Positions 62,714-64,000 of a stretch of DNA of 64,000 bases are shown piece by piece. The notes beneath the pieces are model-generated. The model was not told the origin of the DNA. It saw nothing but the letters and a program-made list of their open reading frames with translations, and did not search any database. The first letter of the stretch is position 1. The number at the start of each line of letters is the position of its first letter. Source of the DNA: an uncultured Granulosicoccaceae bacterium (GTDB lineage Bacteria; Pseudomonadota; Gammaproteobacteria; Granulosicoccales; Granulosicoccaceae); NCBI GenBank assembly GCA_937998875.1, contig CALLBO010000021.1, positions 1-64,000 of the forward strand. Reading direction: 5' to 3'. Made by a program: the position numbers and the translations under genes.

Positions 62714-63481
62714 TCATTGATACTCGTACAGGATATCAACAGCCAGACCTTTACCATTCATTTTGGTGATCGGTCCAATACCTGTATAGCGAACAAGTTG
62801 CTTGCTGTCAGTCTCGTACTTTATAAAAATATTTGGTACTACGCCTTGTAACAGGAAATTGTCAAAGGTAATTTTAAAACAGGTAGTGTCCGGAGTATCG
62901 CAGTTGGCAGCCTTTATTTTTAAGGGTACCAGTCTGGCTTTATCTATTTGCAGGAACTTGATTCGAATTGTTTTACCGCGCGTCAGGTTATCCCAGTCTG
63001 CCAGAATGAAGCGATGAAAACCTGCATCAATAACGGTGCTGGAATCGATCTCTACATTGTTGTTTTTAAGCACAGTTTCAGATCCGTCTTCGGTTATTTT
63101 CAGCTGTTTGACGTTGGCAATATTGTTTTTAACGGTGATGCGGTAACCCATTTCGCGCCGATAGTCGATCACTTCGAAGTTTTCAGGGATGTTCGAACCG
63201 ACACCGAAGTCGAGCCGTTTGTAGGCAATCGGTTGGCGGTTACTGTCCCAGTAGACTGCCCGGATAGTGCTTTCCATCGGGTCGTCGAGATAGGTTTCTG
63301 TATAGAAAATAGAGGAGTTGCCGCCTGTTCTCGCGTAGCCGTTCGCTAAAGCGCGCTCCTCGTAAGTACCGAGCTCACTTATCAACGGGAAGGCACTGGC
63401 AGGCATGGGAGAGATTAGTAGTGCTGTTGTGAGTAGAGTCGCACCCAAACTGCGTGACTGCAGCTTAATAAGAGAAATCAT
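62714..63481 (-). CDS. Secreted protein of unknown function
   Basis: 255 residues from the ATG at 63481, preceded by GGTGG; a longer frame to 63571 lacks a signal at its start. Signal peptide ending near PASAF (ATLLTTALLISPMPASAFP). The mature part is all-beta in character with repeated charged strands (ITEDGSETVLKNNNVEID), two Cys (CDTPDTTC) and no recognisable catalytic motif. No family assigned. Confidence 0.7.
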   Translation of the reverse strand: MISLIKLQSRSLGATLLTTALLISPMPASAFPLISELGTYEERALANGYARTGGNSSIFYTETYLDDPMESTIRAVYWDSNRQPIAYKRLDFGVGSNIPENFEVIDYRREMGYRITVKNNIANVKQLKITEDGSETVLKNNNVEIDSSTVIDAGFHRFILADWDNLTRGKTIRIKFLQIDKARLVPLKIKAANCDTPDTTCFKITFDNFLLQGVVPNIFIKYETDSKQLVRYTGIGPITKMNGKGLAVDILYEYQ

Positions 63482-63608
63482 TTTTACCACCGGTATCCCG
63501 AATCTTGTAACCATTGCACACGGGCGCTTGCTCGTTGCTGAAGACAGATTCGATCCTTTGAAACGCATCAACTATTCGATGCGCGCACTTCAATAACTCT
63601 TTAAATTG

Positions 63609-64000
63609 TTACACGAATGCCTTGAAAAGCCCGATTACACCTGACGCAACTGCCGCCAGTAGTAACAAGAGCAGTGCCAGTAAAACCAGATTGATCGACC
63701 ATTTAACAATTAGATACAGCGGCTTGTTGGTGTGTTTCAGCGCTTTGCCTGAAGCCAGTATCGGCGAAACCCGCGAGAATATACGACTGTAGAGACCAGC
63801 TTTGTCCTCGGCCAGGTTAGGTACCAATAACTGGCTGCAAATCTTCTTGTAAAAAAAGTTAAAAATGCGTCCGGCGAAAAACATCGGTCGTTCAATATCA
63901 CACATCAGAATGATTCTGAGTTGATCCGAGTCGTTGCGTGCATGATGCAGGTAGGTTTCATCAAACATAAACGCCTCACCATCGCGCCATGACACGACGT
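63609..64000 (-). CDS. Aspartyl/asparaginyl beta-hydroxylase, LpxO-like (partial, 5' end outside the window)
   Basis: About 130 C-terminal residues are present; the frame is open to the window edge. SWRDGEAFMFDETYLHHARN contains the second iron-ligand His and cofactor region of the family (usual form FDDTYLHEAWN), and ILMCDIERP follows. These Fe(II)/2-oxoglutarate enzymes include LpxO, which hydroxylates lipid A acyl chains. After the catalytic end there is an extra basic segment and a C-terminal transmembrane helix (LVLLALLLLLLAAVASGVIG). Confidence 0.85.
   Translation of the reverse strand, partial: VVSWRDGEAFMFDETYLHHARNDSDQLRIILMCDIERPMFFAGRIFNFFYKKICSQLLVPNLAEDKAGLYSRIFSRVSPILASGKALKHTNKPLYLIVKWSINLVLLALLLLLLAAVASGVIGLFKAFV

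Noticed and set aside
1..64000. tRNA or rRNA genes
   Set aside because: No cloverleaf with the conserved GGTTCGA-type T-loop or 16S/23S signature sequences was noticed; a covariance-model scan would be needed to exclude a tRNA fully.

Overview
The window reads as chromosomal DNA of a free-living, probably marine, gammaproteobacterium of moderate GC content. I infer this from the gene set: a CbrA/CbrB-type two-component pair with its small leader gene, DusC, ZnuABC, YadGH, RNase J, a DeLey-Doudoroff-type sugar-acid operon, many secreted enzymes and lipoproteins, and repeat proteins of the kind I associate with polysaccharide-degrading marine genera (a Granulosicoccus-like organism is my best guess from memory, unverified). 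I saw no rRNA, tRNA, CRISPR array, prophage, integrase or transposase.

Layout. 1-9 kb: a GH12-type glucanase lipoprotein; a minus-strand group of RNase J, MATE exporter and class I aminotransferase; then a plus-strand trio of a non-canonical M19 dipeptidase-like protein and two proteins of unknown function. 9-25 kb: small lipoproteins, a zinc alcohol dehydrogenase, a RIO kinase, the first repeat protein of the window, a SPOR protein, a lipase-like hydrolase, an OmpA/BON protein paired with a coiled-coil protein carrying two helix-hairpin-helix domains, a MoxR/VWA pair, HinT and a subtilase. 25-39 kb: PduO, a thioesterase, YadG/YadH, a methyltransferase, a fatty acid hydroxylase-type membrane enzyme, ZnuABC, DusC, a reprolysin-like protease, a TesB-like thioesterase, PPK2, a DsbA/CMD fusion and an orphan HisP-type ATPase.

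39-44 kb: a complete sugar ABC importer (binding protein, two permeases, MalK-type ATPase) with a palindromic operator-like site in front. 44-50 kb: a visibly more AT-rich stretch with two large secreted repeat proteins (one ending in plant-type leucine-rich repeats, one in a fibrinogen-like domain) on either side of a beta-lactamase-family hydrolase. 50-58 kb: a SPOUT methyltransferase, a dual-specificity phosphatase, the cbrX-cbrA-cbrB-like locus, a DUF21/CBS membrane protein, a CHMI-family isomerase and ChaC. 58.8-62.4 kb: an operon of enoyl-CoA hydratase, enolase-superfamily cycloisomerase, DgoK and DgoA for galactonate/galactarate-type acids. The window ends in a secreted protein of unknown function and a truncated LpxO-like hydroxylase.

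Two themes run through the window. First, a family of about 145-bp elements with ~30-bp terminal inverted repeats occurs at five loci (six full copies plus two partial ones); four of the five loci lie between convergent genes. Second, three secreted proteins share a 17-residue Cys-to-Cys repeat, CxDxDGDGWGWxGxxSC, that combines a calcium-loop-like part with the aromatic core of small cellulose-binding modules. Another notable point is the CbrB-like regulator, whose AAA+ domain has lost the GAFTGA loop, the Walker A lysine and the Walker B acids.
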